Assembly (NCBI RefSeq): GCF_947331435.1 | Contig: NZ_CAMZOF010000004.1 | Span: forward strand, 547,413-611,412 | Source: Pelagibius sp. Alg239-R121 | GTDB lineage: Bacteria; Pseudomonadota; Alphaproteobacteria; Kiloniellales; Kiloniellaceae | Length of the DNA stretch: 64,000 nt | Direction: 5' to 3' | Shown here: piece by piece, positions 17,038 through 24,817 of the stretch | Numbering within the stretch: position 1 is the first letter of the stretch | Layout of the letters: the number at the start of each line of letters is the position of its first letter | The notes under the pieces: generated by a model | Told to the model about the DNA's origin: nothing | What the model saw: only the letters and a program-made list of their open reading frames with translations | Database searches by the model: none | Translations under genes and position numbers: made by a program

Positions 17038-17928
17038 TTACTTTATGATTGCAGCCTTTGGGGTCGCCTGCGCGGTTTCCCTGCCGTTTTTGAGCAGGAC
17101 TGTTCGCGCGACCCGAAAACCGATGTCGTTCCTTCGGACGTCAGGCTCCGCACGCCCGCGATTGGCGGCACGGGTCTGACCGTAGAAGCTCTTCCAGGAG
17201 CCGCCGCGAATGCTGTGGGCTTGGCAGCTTCCTTCTGACCGTGCGGCGCCATTCGCCGGGGCACCGCGGTAGGTTGGAACATAACAGTCTTCGACCCACT
17301 CCCAAACGTTGCCCAGCATATCGTGGAGCCGGAAGTCGTTGGCCGGATGCTGACCGACAGGAACGGTCATGCCGGAACTGCGAGTGTTTTCAGCATAACA
17401 GTACCGGCAGTTGCCAATGTCCAGTCCTGACAGATCGATAGCATCCGACTGGGCCCGGGCGGCGTATTCCCACTCGGCCTCACTCAGTAAGCGATAGTCC
17501 ATGCCGGTCTTTTTGTTTAGCCAGGTGATATAGCTCTGTGCGTCATGCCAGGAGACATTGACCAGTGGCCGCTGTTGCCGGCCCCAGTTCTCGTCGTTTG
17601 GTGTATGGCGGCAACCGCCTTCCTCGACGCAGGTCGACCATTCCTGAAATGTGACTTCGTAGAGACCGACTGCAAAGCCGTGGCGGAGTGTGACTTCATG
17701 CCTCGGTTTTTCGTCCGTTTCACCGCGGCGCGAGCCCATTTCAAAGGTTCCGGGCGCCACCACGACCATCTTGGGGCAATCGACGCAATCCTGAACCAGA
17801 GTGCCGGATTTGTAGATCTTGCTGTCGGCGGAAATCGGTTTTTCCGGCGTGCTCGTGCAGGACAGGGTAAGCAGGGCGCCGACGGCTATTGTCGCAAACC
17901 GGGTGCCAATTAATCCGAACCTTGGCAT
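17038..17928 (-). CDS. Exported formylglycine-generating-enzyme-like (SUMF1) protein
   Basis: A protein of about 296 residues with an N-terminal export signal (MPRFGLIGTRFATIAVGALL, then Cys at 24 in a lipobox-like context). A sulfatase-modifying-factor domain follows: MVVVAPGTFEMGS, YEVTFQEW, PLVNVSWHDAQSYITWL, RLLSEAEWEYAARA, GNVWEWVEDC, IRGGSWKSF and DIGFRVAR. In true FGEs two C-terminal cysteines oxidise a sulfatase cysteine to formylglycine; many bacterial relatives act on other targets or have no known role. No sulfatase gene is in the window, so the role is open. The longer open frame starts at 17994, but the shorter start puts the signal peptide at the N-terminus. Confidence 0.85.
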   Translation of the reverse strand: MPRFGLIGTRFATIAVGALLTLSCTSTPEKPISADSKIYKSGTLVQDCVDCPKMVVVAPGTFEMGSRRGETDEKPRHEVTLRHGFAVGLYEVTFQEWSTCVEEGGCRHTPNDENWGRQQRPLVNVSWHDAQSYITWLNKKTGMDYRLLSEAEWEYAARAQSDAIDLSGLDIGNCRYCYAENTRSSGMTVPVGQHPANDFRLHDMLGNVWEWVEDCYVPTYRGAPANGAARSEGSCQAHSIRGGSWKSFYGQTRAANRGRAEPDVRRNDIGFRVARTVLLKNGRETAQATPKAAIIK

Positions 17929-18030
17929 CCGTGTTGGCACGGACACCGCGGGACTGTCGGTTTCTCCCTGTCGAATAGACGAAAGCCTGGGCATGGCGCG
18001 GGTTCTCGCTCAGTAAGTCTTTAATGATCG

Positions 18031-18061
18031 GGTAATTAAAGGGGAAGGGGTGTTAATTACC
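18031..18061. repeat. Inverted repeat GGTAATTAA-N13-TTAATTACC
   Basis: Perfect nine-base arms around a G-rich 13-base spacer, directly followed by a second palindrome CGATTAATCG (18061-18070). It lies about 100 bp upstream of the SUMF1-like gene and about 90 bp after the SDR stop. It may be an operator or a weak hairpin terminator for the SDR gene; no U-run follows. Confidence 0.35.
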
Positions 18062-18152
18062 GATTAATCGATCAAAGTTTAACTAACTGATTTTGCGTAG
18101 AATTTTAGCAAAATACCCACGCATATCAAGACTGCGGGCAGCGCTGCAGGTA

Positions 18153-18902
18153 CTAAGGCCGCGCCGTCAGGCCGCCGTCCACAATTAAATCGGTTCCCGT
18201 GATGTAACTCGCTTTGTCAGAAAGCAGGAACAGAACCGCATCGGCAATATCCTGTGGCTGACCAACCCGCCCGAGAGGGATCACCCCCGCAGTCGCCTTC
18301 TTACTGTCGGGATTGCCGACCCAGCGAGCCTGCATGGGCGATTCGCAGGGGCCGGGTACCACGCAGTTCGATCGGATGCCATCCCCCGCGAATTGAATTG
18401 CGAGGGATTTGGAGAGAGAAAGGATTGCGGCTTTCGAGGCCTGGTAGGCATCCTGCGGTTTGTCGTCGCCACGCAGGGCCTGGGTGCTCGCGATATGGAC
18501 CATGGCGCCGCTCTGCGATTTCTTCATCAGGGGCACTGCGTGACGGGTTGTGTGCACTATAGTTTTCAGGTCGATCTCGAGAACCTTGTCCCAGACGTCC
18601 AGGTCTATCTCGACCATGGAGACATCGCGGTCGAACCACAACACCCCTGCGGCATTGACCAGGCAGTCCAGGCTGCCTTGCTGGTCAAAGGCCCGTTGCA
18701 TGGCATCTGCAACAAAGGCATCGTCCGTCAGATCGCCTGCCAGGAACTGAAAGCTGCCGCCCTCCTGCAGGAGCTCTGCTGGGCAAGGCTTGACGTCGAT
18801 GGCCGTGACCATTGCCCCTTCAGCGAGCAAACCCTGCGTGATTGCGAGCCCCATACCGCCGCCCGCGCCGGTGACGACAGCCGTTTTTCCCTGAAAGGTC
18901 AT
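18153..18902 (-). CDS. Short-chain dehydrogenase/reductase
   Basis: A 249-residue classical SDR. It has the cofactor motif TGAGGGMG (11-18), NAAG (83-86), and catalytic S139, Y153 and K157 (YQASK), then a normal C-terminus GTDLIVDGGLTARP. D36 at the end of the second strand suggests NAD rather than NADP. The substrate is unknown. It follows the glutamine-synthetase-like gene by 63 bp on the same strand, so both may belong to one amine or amino-acid catabolic unit. Confidence 0.93.
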   Translation of the reverse strand: MTFQGKTAVVTGAGGGMGLAITQGLLAEGAMVTAIDVKPCPAELLQEGGSFQFLAGDLTDDAFVADAMQRAFDQQGSLDCLVNAAGVLWFDRDVSMVEIDLDVWDKVLEIDLKTIVHTTRHAVPLMKKSQSGAMVHIASTQALRGDDKPQDAYQASKAAILSLSKSLAIQFAGDGIRSNCVVPGPCESPMQARWVGNPDSKKATAGVIPLGRVGQPQDIADAVLFLLSDKASYITGTDLIVDGGLTARP

Positions 18903-18965
18903 TCTGCTTCTCTATACTAAGCGCAACGCTTGCTAAAAAGTTTCGTCTGATACCAATGTCTCGGA

Positions 18966-20333
18966 TCAGATGATTTCGAAGTAGCGCTGCATTTCCCAAT
19001 CGGTGATGGCTTTACGGAATTCGCGTTCTTCCCACTCTCGGGTTGCAGCGTAATGGTCGACGAAGACATCGCCGAAGAGTTCACGCGCTGCCTTGGACTT
19101 GCGCAGGCGCCCGGCAGCTTCCATCAGGGTGGCGGGCAGTTTCCGCTTGGCCGGAAACTTGTGCTCGTAGGCATTGCCTTGGATCGGGGCATCGGGCTCG
19201 ATCTTATTCTCGATGCCCCAGAGGCCTGAGGCGAGTGCGCCGGCGACTGCGATGTAGGGATTGATGTCGGCGGCAGCCAGCCGGTACTCGACCCGCTGTG
19301 ACTTCGGGCTGCCTGGGATCGCTCGCAGGGCACAGGTTCGGTTTTCGATTCCCCAACCCGCGTCGGTCGGCGCCCAGAAACCTGGGATGAGACGCGTGAA
19401 GCTGTTGACCGTCGGGGCGATCATGGAAAGCAGCTCCGGCATCAATGCCTGCTGTCCGCCGATGAAGTGACGCATGGTATCGCTGATGTTATGCGGCTTC
19501 TTCGGGTCATGGAAAACCGGTTTGCCTTTTTTGCCTTTAAGGGAGATGTGGATGTGTCCGGACTGTCCCGGCCAGTCCGGCGACCACTTGGCCATGAAGG
19601 TCGCCATCCAGCCGCGGCGTTGCGCCAGGATCTTGGTGTAGGTCTTGAACAGCGCGGCTTTGTCTGCGGCCTCCAAGGCGTCGTCGTGGCCGATGGCGGC
19701 TTCCAGGACACCGGGACCGGTTTCCGTATGCAGGCCTTCGATCGGCATGTCCATCTCCTGGCACATGTTCAGGAGGTCCTCGTAGAATTCCGCATGGACC
19801 GAATTGCGCAGCATGGAGTAGCCGAAGAAGCCCGGCGTGATGTTGGTCATGTTGCGGTAGTTTTTTTCGCGAACGGATTCGGGCGTTTCCTCGAATAGGA
19901 AGAATTCGAATTCGCAGGCGGCGGTGGCAGACAGTCCCATGGCATCTGCGCGTTCCAGGACGCGGCGCAGCGTTCCCCGCGGACAGACGTCTTCAGCCCG
20001 ATCCGTGAATTCAGCCAGGAACAGCAGCATGCCGTCCTCCATGGGCAGTTCGCGGCAGCTCTCGGGAACAACACGAACCATCGCGTCCGGATAAGCCGTG
20101 TCCCAGCCGGTGATCGAGACATTGTCATAGAGCTGGTCATTCGAATCCCAACCGATGATGACGTCACAGAAGCCAAAACCGCTGTCCAATGCCGAAAAGA
20201 ATTTGTCTTTTGACATGTATTTGCCGCGCAAAACGCCGTCGACGTCAAAAATACCGACTTTGACGTGATCGAAGCCGCGTTCCTCGACGATGGCGCGCGC
20301 GTCGGCTGCTGTTTTTACGTTTCTCGGATTCAT
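18966..20333 (-). CDS. Glutamine-synthetase family ligase, probable gamma-glutamylpolyamine synthetase
   Basis: A 455-residue GS-like protein. The N-terminal beta-grasp (about 20-120) starts with VKVGIFDVDGVLRGKYMSK. The catalytic domain contains EFEFFLFEE, GLHTETGPGVLEAAI, GQSGHIHISL and NRTCALRAIPGSP, which match the GS ATP- and glutamate-binding blocks. The sequence is of the PuuA/GlnT-like group, not housekeeping GlnA. It most likely ligates glutamate to an amine such as putrescine or ethanolamine. The PotABCD-type transporter, class III aminotransferase and aldehyde dehydrogenase nearby support polyamine use. Start ATG has GGGGGA upstream. The exact amine is inference. Confidence 0.9.
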   Translation of the reverse strand: MNPRNVKTAADARAIVEERGFDHVKVGIFDVDGVLRGKYMSKDKFFSALDSGFGFCDVIIGWDSNDQLYDNVSITGWDTAYPDAMVRVVPESCRELPMEDGMLLFLAEFTDRAEDVCPRGTLRRVLERADAMGLSATAACEFEFFLFEETPESVREKNYRNMTNITPGFFGYSMLRNSVHAEFYEDLLNMCQEMDMPIEGLHTETGPGVLEAAIGHDDALEAADKAALFKTYTKILAQRRGWMATFMAKWSPDWPGQSGHIHISLKGKKGKPVFHDPKKPHNISDTMRHFIGGQQALMPELLSMIAPTVNSFTRLIPGFWAPTDAGWGIENRTCALRAIPGSPKSQRVEYRLAAADINPYIAVAGALASGLWGIENKIEPDAPIQGNAYEHKFPAKRKLPATLMEAAGRLRKSKAARELFGDVFVDHYAATREWEEREFRKAITDWEMQRYFEII

Positions 20334-20410
20334 CTCAATTCCCCCGGGGTACAGGCGTTTCGTTTGCGCCTTTGTCTGTCGTGTTTCATTTTACGGGCTG
20401 ATCTTGGCGG

Positions 20411-21193
20411 TTAGCCGCTGTTTGCGGTCTGGTCGTCGAAACGAGCCAGTGCGGCGGGCAGCGTTTCGATCAGGCGCTGTGCCCAGAAGCTTTGCCCGGC
20501 TTCGTCTGCGATCAGGTCGTGGCGTAGTTCAATGAGAAGATGTGGCAAGCCCCGTCCTTCTGCGTGAACGGGAATGGTGTAGTCGGTCTTGTCGCTGACC
20601 GAATAGGGTTGATTGTCTCCGATGCACAGGCTCTCGTCCGTGGATAGCTCTGCAATCATGCAGCGGCTCAATCCCGGCTCCCTATTATACTGGATACCGA
20701 TTTGCCAGGGGCGGCTGGCGCCATGATAAACCGGCGTAAAACTGTGCAGGGCGACCAGAACGCTGCGTTGCTGCCGCGCGTGCCGTTCTTCCAGCCGCGC
20801 CGAAATTTCAGTGTGGTAAGGGGCAAAGATCGTTTTTTTCCGCTGTGCTGCAGCTTCGGCGTCTAGGCCGACGTTTCCGGGCACCTCGGTCGCTTCACTG
20901 ACGGCGGGAATCGAGGACTCCACGTGCGGCTGACGGTTACAGTCGATGACCAGCCGCGAGTAGCCTTGAAGAACGAGAGTGGCGTCGAAGGCCTCGGAAA
21001 TCGAATGGGCAACAGCGGCGGCGCCGATATCCCAACCGATGTGGCGGTCAATTTCATGATCCGGCAGTCCGAGGCCACTGAGTGACTCTGGAATTCGCTT
21101 GCTGGCATGATCGCACGTCAGGAAAAACGGCGAACGCCCGTGGGCGCGAACCACTTCGACAGCAGCGGGTTCATGTGGAGCGAGTTCGACCAT
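20411..21193 (-). CDS. N-formylglutamate amidohydrolase family protein
   Basis: A 260-residue zinc hydrolase of the N-formylglutamate deformylase family (HutG-like). Visible motifs are FFLTCDHASKRIP near the N-terminus, a DxNR-type segment VIDCNRQP, HSFTP in the middle and LPHLLIELRHDLI toward the C-terminus. It hydrolyses N-formyl- or other N-acylglutamates to glutamate. No histidine-utilisation genes are close; it lies 77 bp upstream of the GS-like ligase on the same strand. A role in trimming a glutamylated intermediate of that pathway is possible but unproven. Confidence 0.88.
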   Translation of the reverse strand: MVELAPHEPAAVEVVRAHGRSPFFLTCDHASKRIPESLSGLGLPDHEIDRHIGWDIGAAAVAHSISEAFDATLVLQGYSRLVIDCNRQPHVESSIPAVSEATEVPGNVGLDAEAAAQRKKTIFAPYHTEISARLEERHARQQRSVLVALHSFTPVYHGASRPWQIGIQYNREPGLSRCMIAELSTDESLCIGDNQPYSVSDKTDYTIPVHAEGRGLPHLLIELRHDLIADEAGQSFWAQRLIETLPAALARFDDQTANSG

Positions 21194-21342
21194 GAGGTAA
21201 AGTGCAATGCCTCTTGTCTGGCAATGAATTTTGAGATGCCGTGAAAGCGAAAAGTTTAAGGCGACGATTTAGACCGAAATTCGCGTCCCTGTCAGTAACA
21301 ATAAAGCCATCTGGGTAGATGTGGGAATAATCCTGACAGAGC

Positions 21343-21936
21343 TCAAGCGGTGCTCAATGCTCTATCCAGAAATGAGAGGCGATCCTGACCCCAGAACAAC
21401 TCACCGTTGAACTGATAGCTTGGTACGCCGAAAACACCCCGTTCGACAGCTTCGCGAGTGAGCGCTTCAATTTGGACTTCGAGCTCGGTCCGTGCTGCTG
21501 CTTCGAGCAACGCGGTGCCGTCGAGGTCACAGTCTCGCGCGACGTCCAACAGGCATTGCGAATCGGCGATGTCGCGTTCCTCGGCCCAGACAGCCCGACC
21601 AAAGGCGTTGGCCAGCCGAAGTGAATCTCCGCCCGTCTTGCTCATGGCGAGCACCATACGGGCAGCGACGCCCTCTGCCGCGGGAAAGAAACGGGGTTTC
21701 AGGTTTAGGGGCATCGCAAGATGCTTGCTCCAACGTGCAAGTTCGACGAAACGGTAAGCCTGTCGCTCGGGTGCCCGCTTTGCCAGAGGTAAACCGCCAG
21801 TCTTGGGGAATACTTGCGATAGGTCGATCGGTTTGACGTTGACCGTCGCGCCATGCTTTTTCGCAATGTCGGCGAGCTGTTCTCCACCGAGGTAGCAGTA
21901 AGGCGAGATGAGGGAGAGGTAGTAGTCAATTTGCAT
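21343..21936 (-). CDS. 2-hydroxychromene-2-carboxylate isomerase / DsbA-like (GST kappa) protein
   Basis: A 197-residue thioredoxin-fold protein with an inserted helical domain. It opens QIDYYLSLISPYCYLGGEQL: serine and proline in the SPY region replace the CxxC of DsbA, as in HCCA isomerases and kappa glutathione transferases. GVFGVPSYQFNGELFWGQDRL with the cis-proline loop is typical near the C-terminus. It is likely a glutathione-dependent isomerase of aromatic breakdown or a GST-like detoxification enzyme. The ATG at 21936 has AAGGA six bases upstream; an in-frame TTG two codons earlier is less likely. Confidence 0.9.
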   Translation of the reverse strand: MQIDYYLSLISPYCYLGGEQLADIAKKHGATVNVKPIDLSQVFPKTGGLPLAKRAPERQAYRFVELARWSKHLAMPLNLKPRFFPAAEGVAARMVLAMSKTGGDSLRLANAFGRAVWAEERDIADSQCLLDVARDCDLDGTALLEAAARTELEVQIEALTREAVERGVFGVPSYQFNGELFWGQDRLSFLDRALSTA

Positions 21937-22138
21937 TTTCAATCCTTGAGGGAATATTCGATTTTCTTTCCTGCCTGAACTTGATCAAATTACTTGTTGT
22001 TTGTGTCAAAATCGGCTTGAAAGGGATTTCTCCAAAGAGTGGCGCTACTATGCTGCATATTATTGCTTTAGGACGAAATCAAAATACGAATAAAATCTGG
22101 GGATACGGGATGAAGCGTTTGTTACGGGAGCAGGGTCC

Positions 22139-22522
22139 ATGGTAGCGGAGGTTCGCTATGTCATCTTCACGACCCAGGAACTTTCCAGGGCGTTGATAAC
22201 GTCACACCAAAAGAAGGGTGAAGCCTTACCGTCCGGCACTATTCACAGTATCACGCAGGACAGCCGGCCTGGCGTCAAAGTTACCATCACCATCGCGCCG
22301 GATCGCGAGACTGATCATATTCTTCTTGATTGGACGGAAGAAGAAGTCCTCTCAGCCCTTGTGGGCTATTGCCGTGGGAATAACATTCCTCTGCCGGCAT
22401 CCTCTTCAAAGCAGCTTGGGACCATCCGTCACAGCATGGCGCTGATCATTACGATGAACGTAACGGACGACAAATATAAAGACTTTGAGCAGGCGATTTC
22501 CGACAAGGTCGCCGGGGATTAG
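22139..22522 (+). CDS. Hypothetical protein, 127 residues
   Basis: A soluble 127-residue protein not recognised. It begins MVAEVRYVIFTTQELSRALI. The middle is rich in beta-strand pattern (VKVTITIAPD, DHILLDW), followed by helices (EEEVLSALVGYCRGNNIPLP) and a last strand (MALIITMNV). A GGGAG site lies about eight bases upstream of the ATG. Similar small proteins with an RYVxF/E-L start seem to occur in related alphaproteobacteria, but no function is known to me. It is not obviously in an operon; the AhpD-like gene follows 116 bp later on the same strand. Confidence 0.7.
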   Translation: MVAEVRYVIFTTQELSRALITSHQKKGEALPSGTIHSITQDSRPGVKVTITIAPDRETDHILLDWTEEEVLSALVGYCRGNNIPLPASSSKQLGTIRHSMALIITMNVTDDKYKDFEQAISDKVAGD

Positions 22523-22638
22523 CCGTTCCGTCCTGGCTGAACCAAGCGTGGGCTTTCTTCCGTGATGTGATGACTCCATCTCGCCCAGGATGGTCTCAAT
22601 GCGCCGTTTGCATCAAACACGAACTTTAGAGCTTTCTT

Positions 22639-23244
22639 ATGACCTGGATCACGACCATTCCCTACCGAGAGGCCGCCGGCCGCTTGCGTAAACTCTATGA
22701 CCGGGTCAAGGGTCCGGATGACAACGTCGACAACATCATGATGGCGCACAGCCTGCGGCCGCACTCGATGGAGGGTCATATGGCACTCTATAAGAACGTG
22801 CTGCATCACTCGGCCAACAGCCTGCCGAAATCACTTCTGGAGACGTTGGGCGTCTATGTCAGTCTGCTGAACGGCTGCAGCTACTGCGTCGAGCATCACT
22901 TTCAAGGCCTGCAGCGTTTGCTCGGCGATGAAGCGCGGGGTAACGCGATCCGCGCCGCGCTTGAAGCAGAGCGGCCGGAGGAAGCGCTGACGGGCCGGGA
23001 ACTGGCGGCTGCCCGCTATGCTCGTGTCCTGAGCGTCGATCCGACCAGTATGGACGAAACTGCTATAGCGGCGCTGCGTGAGTCTGGCTTGGACGATGGC
23101 GAGATCCTGGAAGTCAACCAGGTGGTGGCCTACTTCGCATATGCCAACCGGACGGTATTGGGGCTTGGGATCAACACTGAGGGCGATGAGATTGGACTGT
23201 CGCCAAACGATTCGGATGATCCGGACAACTGGTCGCATCGCTGA
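22639..23244 (+). CDS. AhpD-like peroxidase-related protein
   Basis: A 201-residue carboxymuconolactone decarboxylase/AhpD-fold protein. The redox motif is C80-S-Y-C83-V-E-H-H87, matching the CxxCxxxH signature of alkylhydroperoxidase D. Upstream LETLGVYVSLLNG supplies the helix that carries the conserved glutamate. Such 'peroxidase-related' proteins are thought to reduce peroxides or act as thiol carriers. The C-terminus is acidic (NDSDDPDNWSHR). The start ATG fits the family N-terminus (MTWITTIPYREA). A role in oxidative stress is inferred from the family only. Confidence 0.92.
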   Translation: MTWITTIPYREAAGRLRKLYDRVKGPDDNVDNIMMAHSLRPHSMEGHMALYKNVLHHSANSLPKSLLETLGVYVSLLNGCSYCVEHHFQGLQRLLGDEARGNAIRAALEAERPEEALTGRELAAARYARVLSVDPTSMDETAIAALRESGLDDGEILEVNQVVAYFAYANRTVLGLGINTEGDEIGLSPNDSDDPDNWSHR

Positions 23245-23588
23245 TAATGGCAGCGGGTGTCCGTCTGAATTCTGCCATTCAGCAGGCGGCGGTGCAGCGT
23301 TGCTTCAATAGCTATCCATCAAACCAACCAATGTCCCGTCTCGTGTGCTCAGGTAACGAACGTACGTGGATCTTCGTCAACCTTGCCTGTTTTTTCCGAC
23401 AGGATTCAGATTTCCTGGAGACAAGGTAGCGAGCCAGTTTATTCAACAAACTCGCGGAACTGTTCTGCGATTTCTCCTTGGTCATGGGTTCGTACTCCTC
23501 ACGATACTTGCTTCCTTAGAGATGTCGCATCGCGGGTTTGTCTTCCAATCGAATGTCGGCTATAAGGTATAAGGAGTTTTTATACCTT
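23245..23588. other. Gene-free stretch before the LysR gene
   Basis: About 344 bp. Several short frames are present but show no family features. Its right end holds the 11-bp inverted repeat at the LysR start, described separately. No terminator for the AhpD-like gene was clear. Confidence 0.4.
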
Positions 23589-23590
23589 AT
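23562..23590 (+). promoter_or_regulatory. Inverted repeat over the ribosome site and start codon of the LysR gene
   Basis: ATAAGGTATAA-N7-TTATACCTTAT: perfect 11-base arms with spacer GGAGTTT. The GGAG ribosome site is the loop, and the second arm ends inside the ATG at 23589. As DNA it is a good autoregulatory operator; as RNA it would form a stem that holds the start codon. Confidence 0.6.
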
Positions 23591-24479
23591 GCGCTCTCAC
23601 CTCCCTCCGCTGGCCGCAACCAGAGCCTTTGAAGCCGCCGCCCGTCACGGGACTTTCACCAAAGCTGCTGAAGAGCTTGGGATGACCCAGGCGGCGGTAA
23701 GCTATCAAATCAAGGTTTTGGAAGAGCGGGTCGGTTCGCCGCTCTTCCTGCGCTATGCGCGGGGCGTTGAGCTTACGGATGTGGGGCGGCGGTTCTCGCG
23801 CCGGGCAAGTGAAGCGCTTGACCTTCTGCGCGATGCTTTCGCCGATGCCAAAGGGCAGAGCGATGAGACGCTGGTCATCAGCGTGATCCCGACTTTTGCG
23901 ACCAACATCCTCGCTCAGCGGCTGGGCCGTTTTCAAATCGACAATCCGTCAATTGCCATGCGTGTGGAAGTTAATCAGTCGCTCGCCGACTTCGCATCTG
24001 AAGATCTTGACTTGGCGATCCGCTCGGGCAGAGGCGAATGGCCCGGGTTGAAGTGCCACGAACTCATACGCTCAACCTTTACGCCCATGCTGAGTCCCGC
24101 CCTTGCCGAACAAGCCGGTGGCCTTCGGGAACCCTCCGATCTATTGCAGCTCCCGATCATCGAACCGTCGGATCCCTGGTGGCAGCAGTGGTTTGCAGCT
24201 GCCGGGATTTCACATGCCCAGATTCCGGCCCGCCCAGGCTTGAAGTTCGGTTCGCAGATCCTCGAGGCGAACGCCGCCATCGCGGGGCAGGGAGTCGGTA
24301 TTCTCACGCCTGCTCTCTGCCGCGATGCCCTGCAGCGAGGACAGCTTGTACAGCCGTTCGATCTCATCTGCGATGACGGCTACTCTTACTGGCTGGCCTA
24401 TCCGGAAAACCGCCGTAACGCGCCAAAGATAAGAAAGTTTCGCGATTGGATTCTCGGTGAAATGGCCGAGCTCGCGTAA
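23589..24479 (+). CDS. LysR-family regulator, GcvA-like
   Basis: A 296-residue LysR regulator. It begins MRSHLPPLAATRAFEAAARHGTFTKAAEELGMTQAAVSYQIKVLEE, a helix-turn-helix of the GcvA/AmpR subgroup. An effector-binding domain follows from about residue 90 (ETLVISVIPTFATNIL, DLAIRSGRG, GVGILTPALC). The ATG at 23589 was chosen because it is the family start and lies right after GGAG; the upstream in-frame extension is not conserved-looking. No target is obvious: the AhpD-like gene is upstream on the same strand and the DUF2164 gene is convergent. The inverted repeat over its start suggests autoregulation. Confidence 0.93.
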   Translation: MRSHLPPLAATRAFEAAARHGTFTKAAEELGMTQAAVSYQIKVLEERVGSPLFLRYARGVELTDVGRRFSRRASEALDLLRDAFADAKGQSDETLVISVIPTFATNILAQRLGRFQIDNPSIAMRVEVNQSLADFASEDLDLAIRSGRGEWPGLKCHELIRSTFTPMLSPALAEQAGGLREPSDLLQLPIIEPSDPWWQQWFAAAGISHAQIPARPGLKFGSQILEANAAIAGQGVGILTPALCRDALQRGQLVQPFDLICDDGYSYWLAYPENRRNAPKIRKFRDWILGEMAELA

Positions 24480-24506
24480 GCATGGCGATGGCCGGCCGAA
24501 TGCACT

Positions 24507-24737
24507 CTAGCCGTCGACATAGACCTCTCCGTTCAGATCGTCGAGCTTGACCTGCAGATGGGCGCGCACGTCTTGCACGGCCTGATTGTAGACGTCGGGG
24601 CACAGTGTTTTTATGGCGAGGTCGAGAATTTCGTTGGCGCGGAAGTCTGATAACTCTTCGTCGAAATCTTCCCGAAACAGCGATTGAAGTTGGCCTCTGA
24701 AAAGAGCCTTTCTGTCGTCAGTCAGATCAATCTGCAT
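24507..24737 (-). CDS. DUF2164 family protein
   Basis: A 76-residue acidic protein that fits DUF2164: MQIDLTDDRKALFRGQLQSLF, DEELSDFRANEILDLAIKTLCPDVYNQAVQDVRAHLQVKLDDLNGEVY. The PxxYNQAxxDxxxxLxxKLxDL segment is the family signature. The role of the family is unknown. It follows the aminotransferase gene by 80 bp on the same strand and could be the last gene of that transcript. Confidence 0.88.
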   Translation of the reverse strand: MQIDLTDDRKALFRGQLQSLFREDFDEELSDFRANEILDLAIKTLCPDVYNQAVQDVRAHLQVKLDDLNGEVYVDG

Positions 24738-24817
24738 CCTGCGGGCTCCTGAAATCTGATCGTTTCATTTCACCCAGTGACACTGTCCCGAAACCGGGGG
24801 ATCGGCAACTCCCCTTT

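Noticed and set aside
22110..22145. 11-residue mini-frame overlapping the start of the 127-residue gene
   Set aside because: It could act as a coupling leader, but the larger gene has its own GGGAG site, and nothing in the peptide suggests attenuation.
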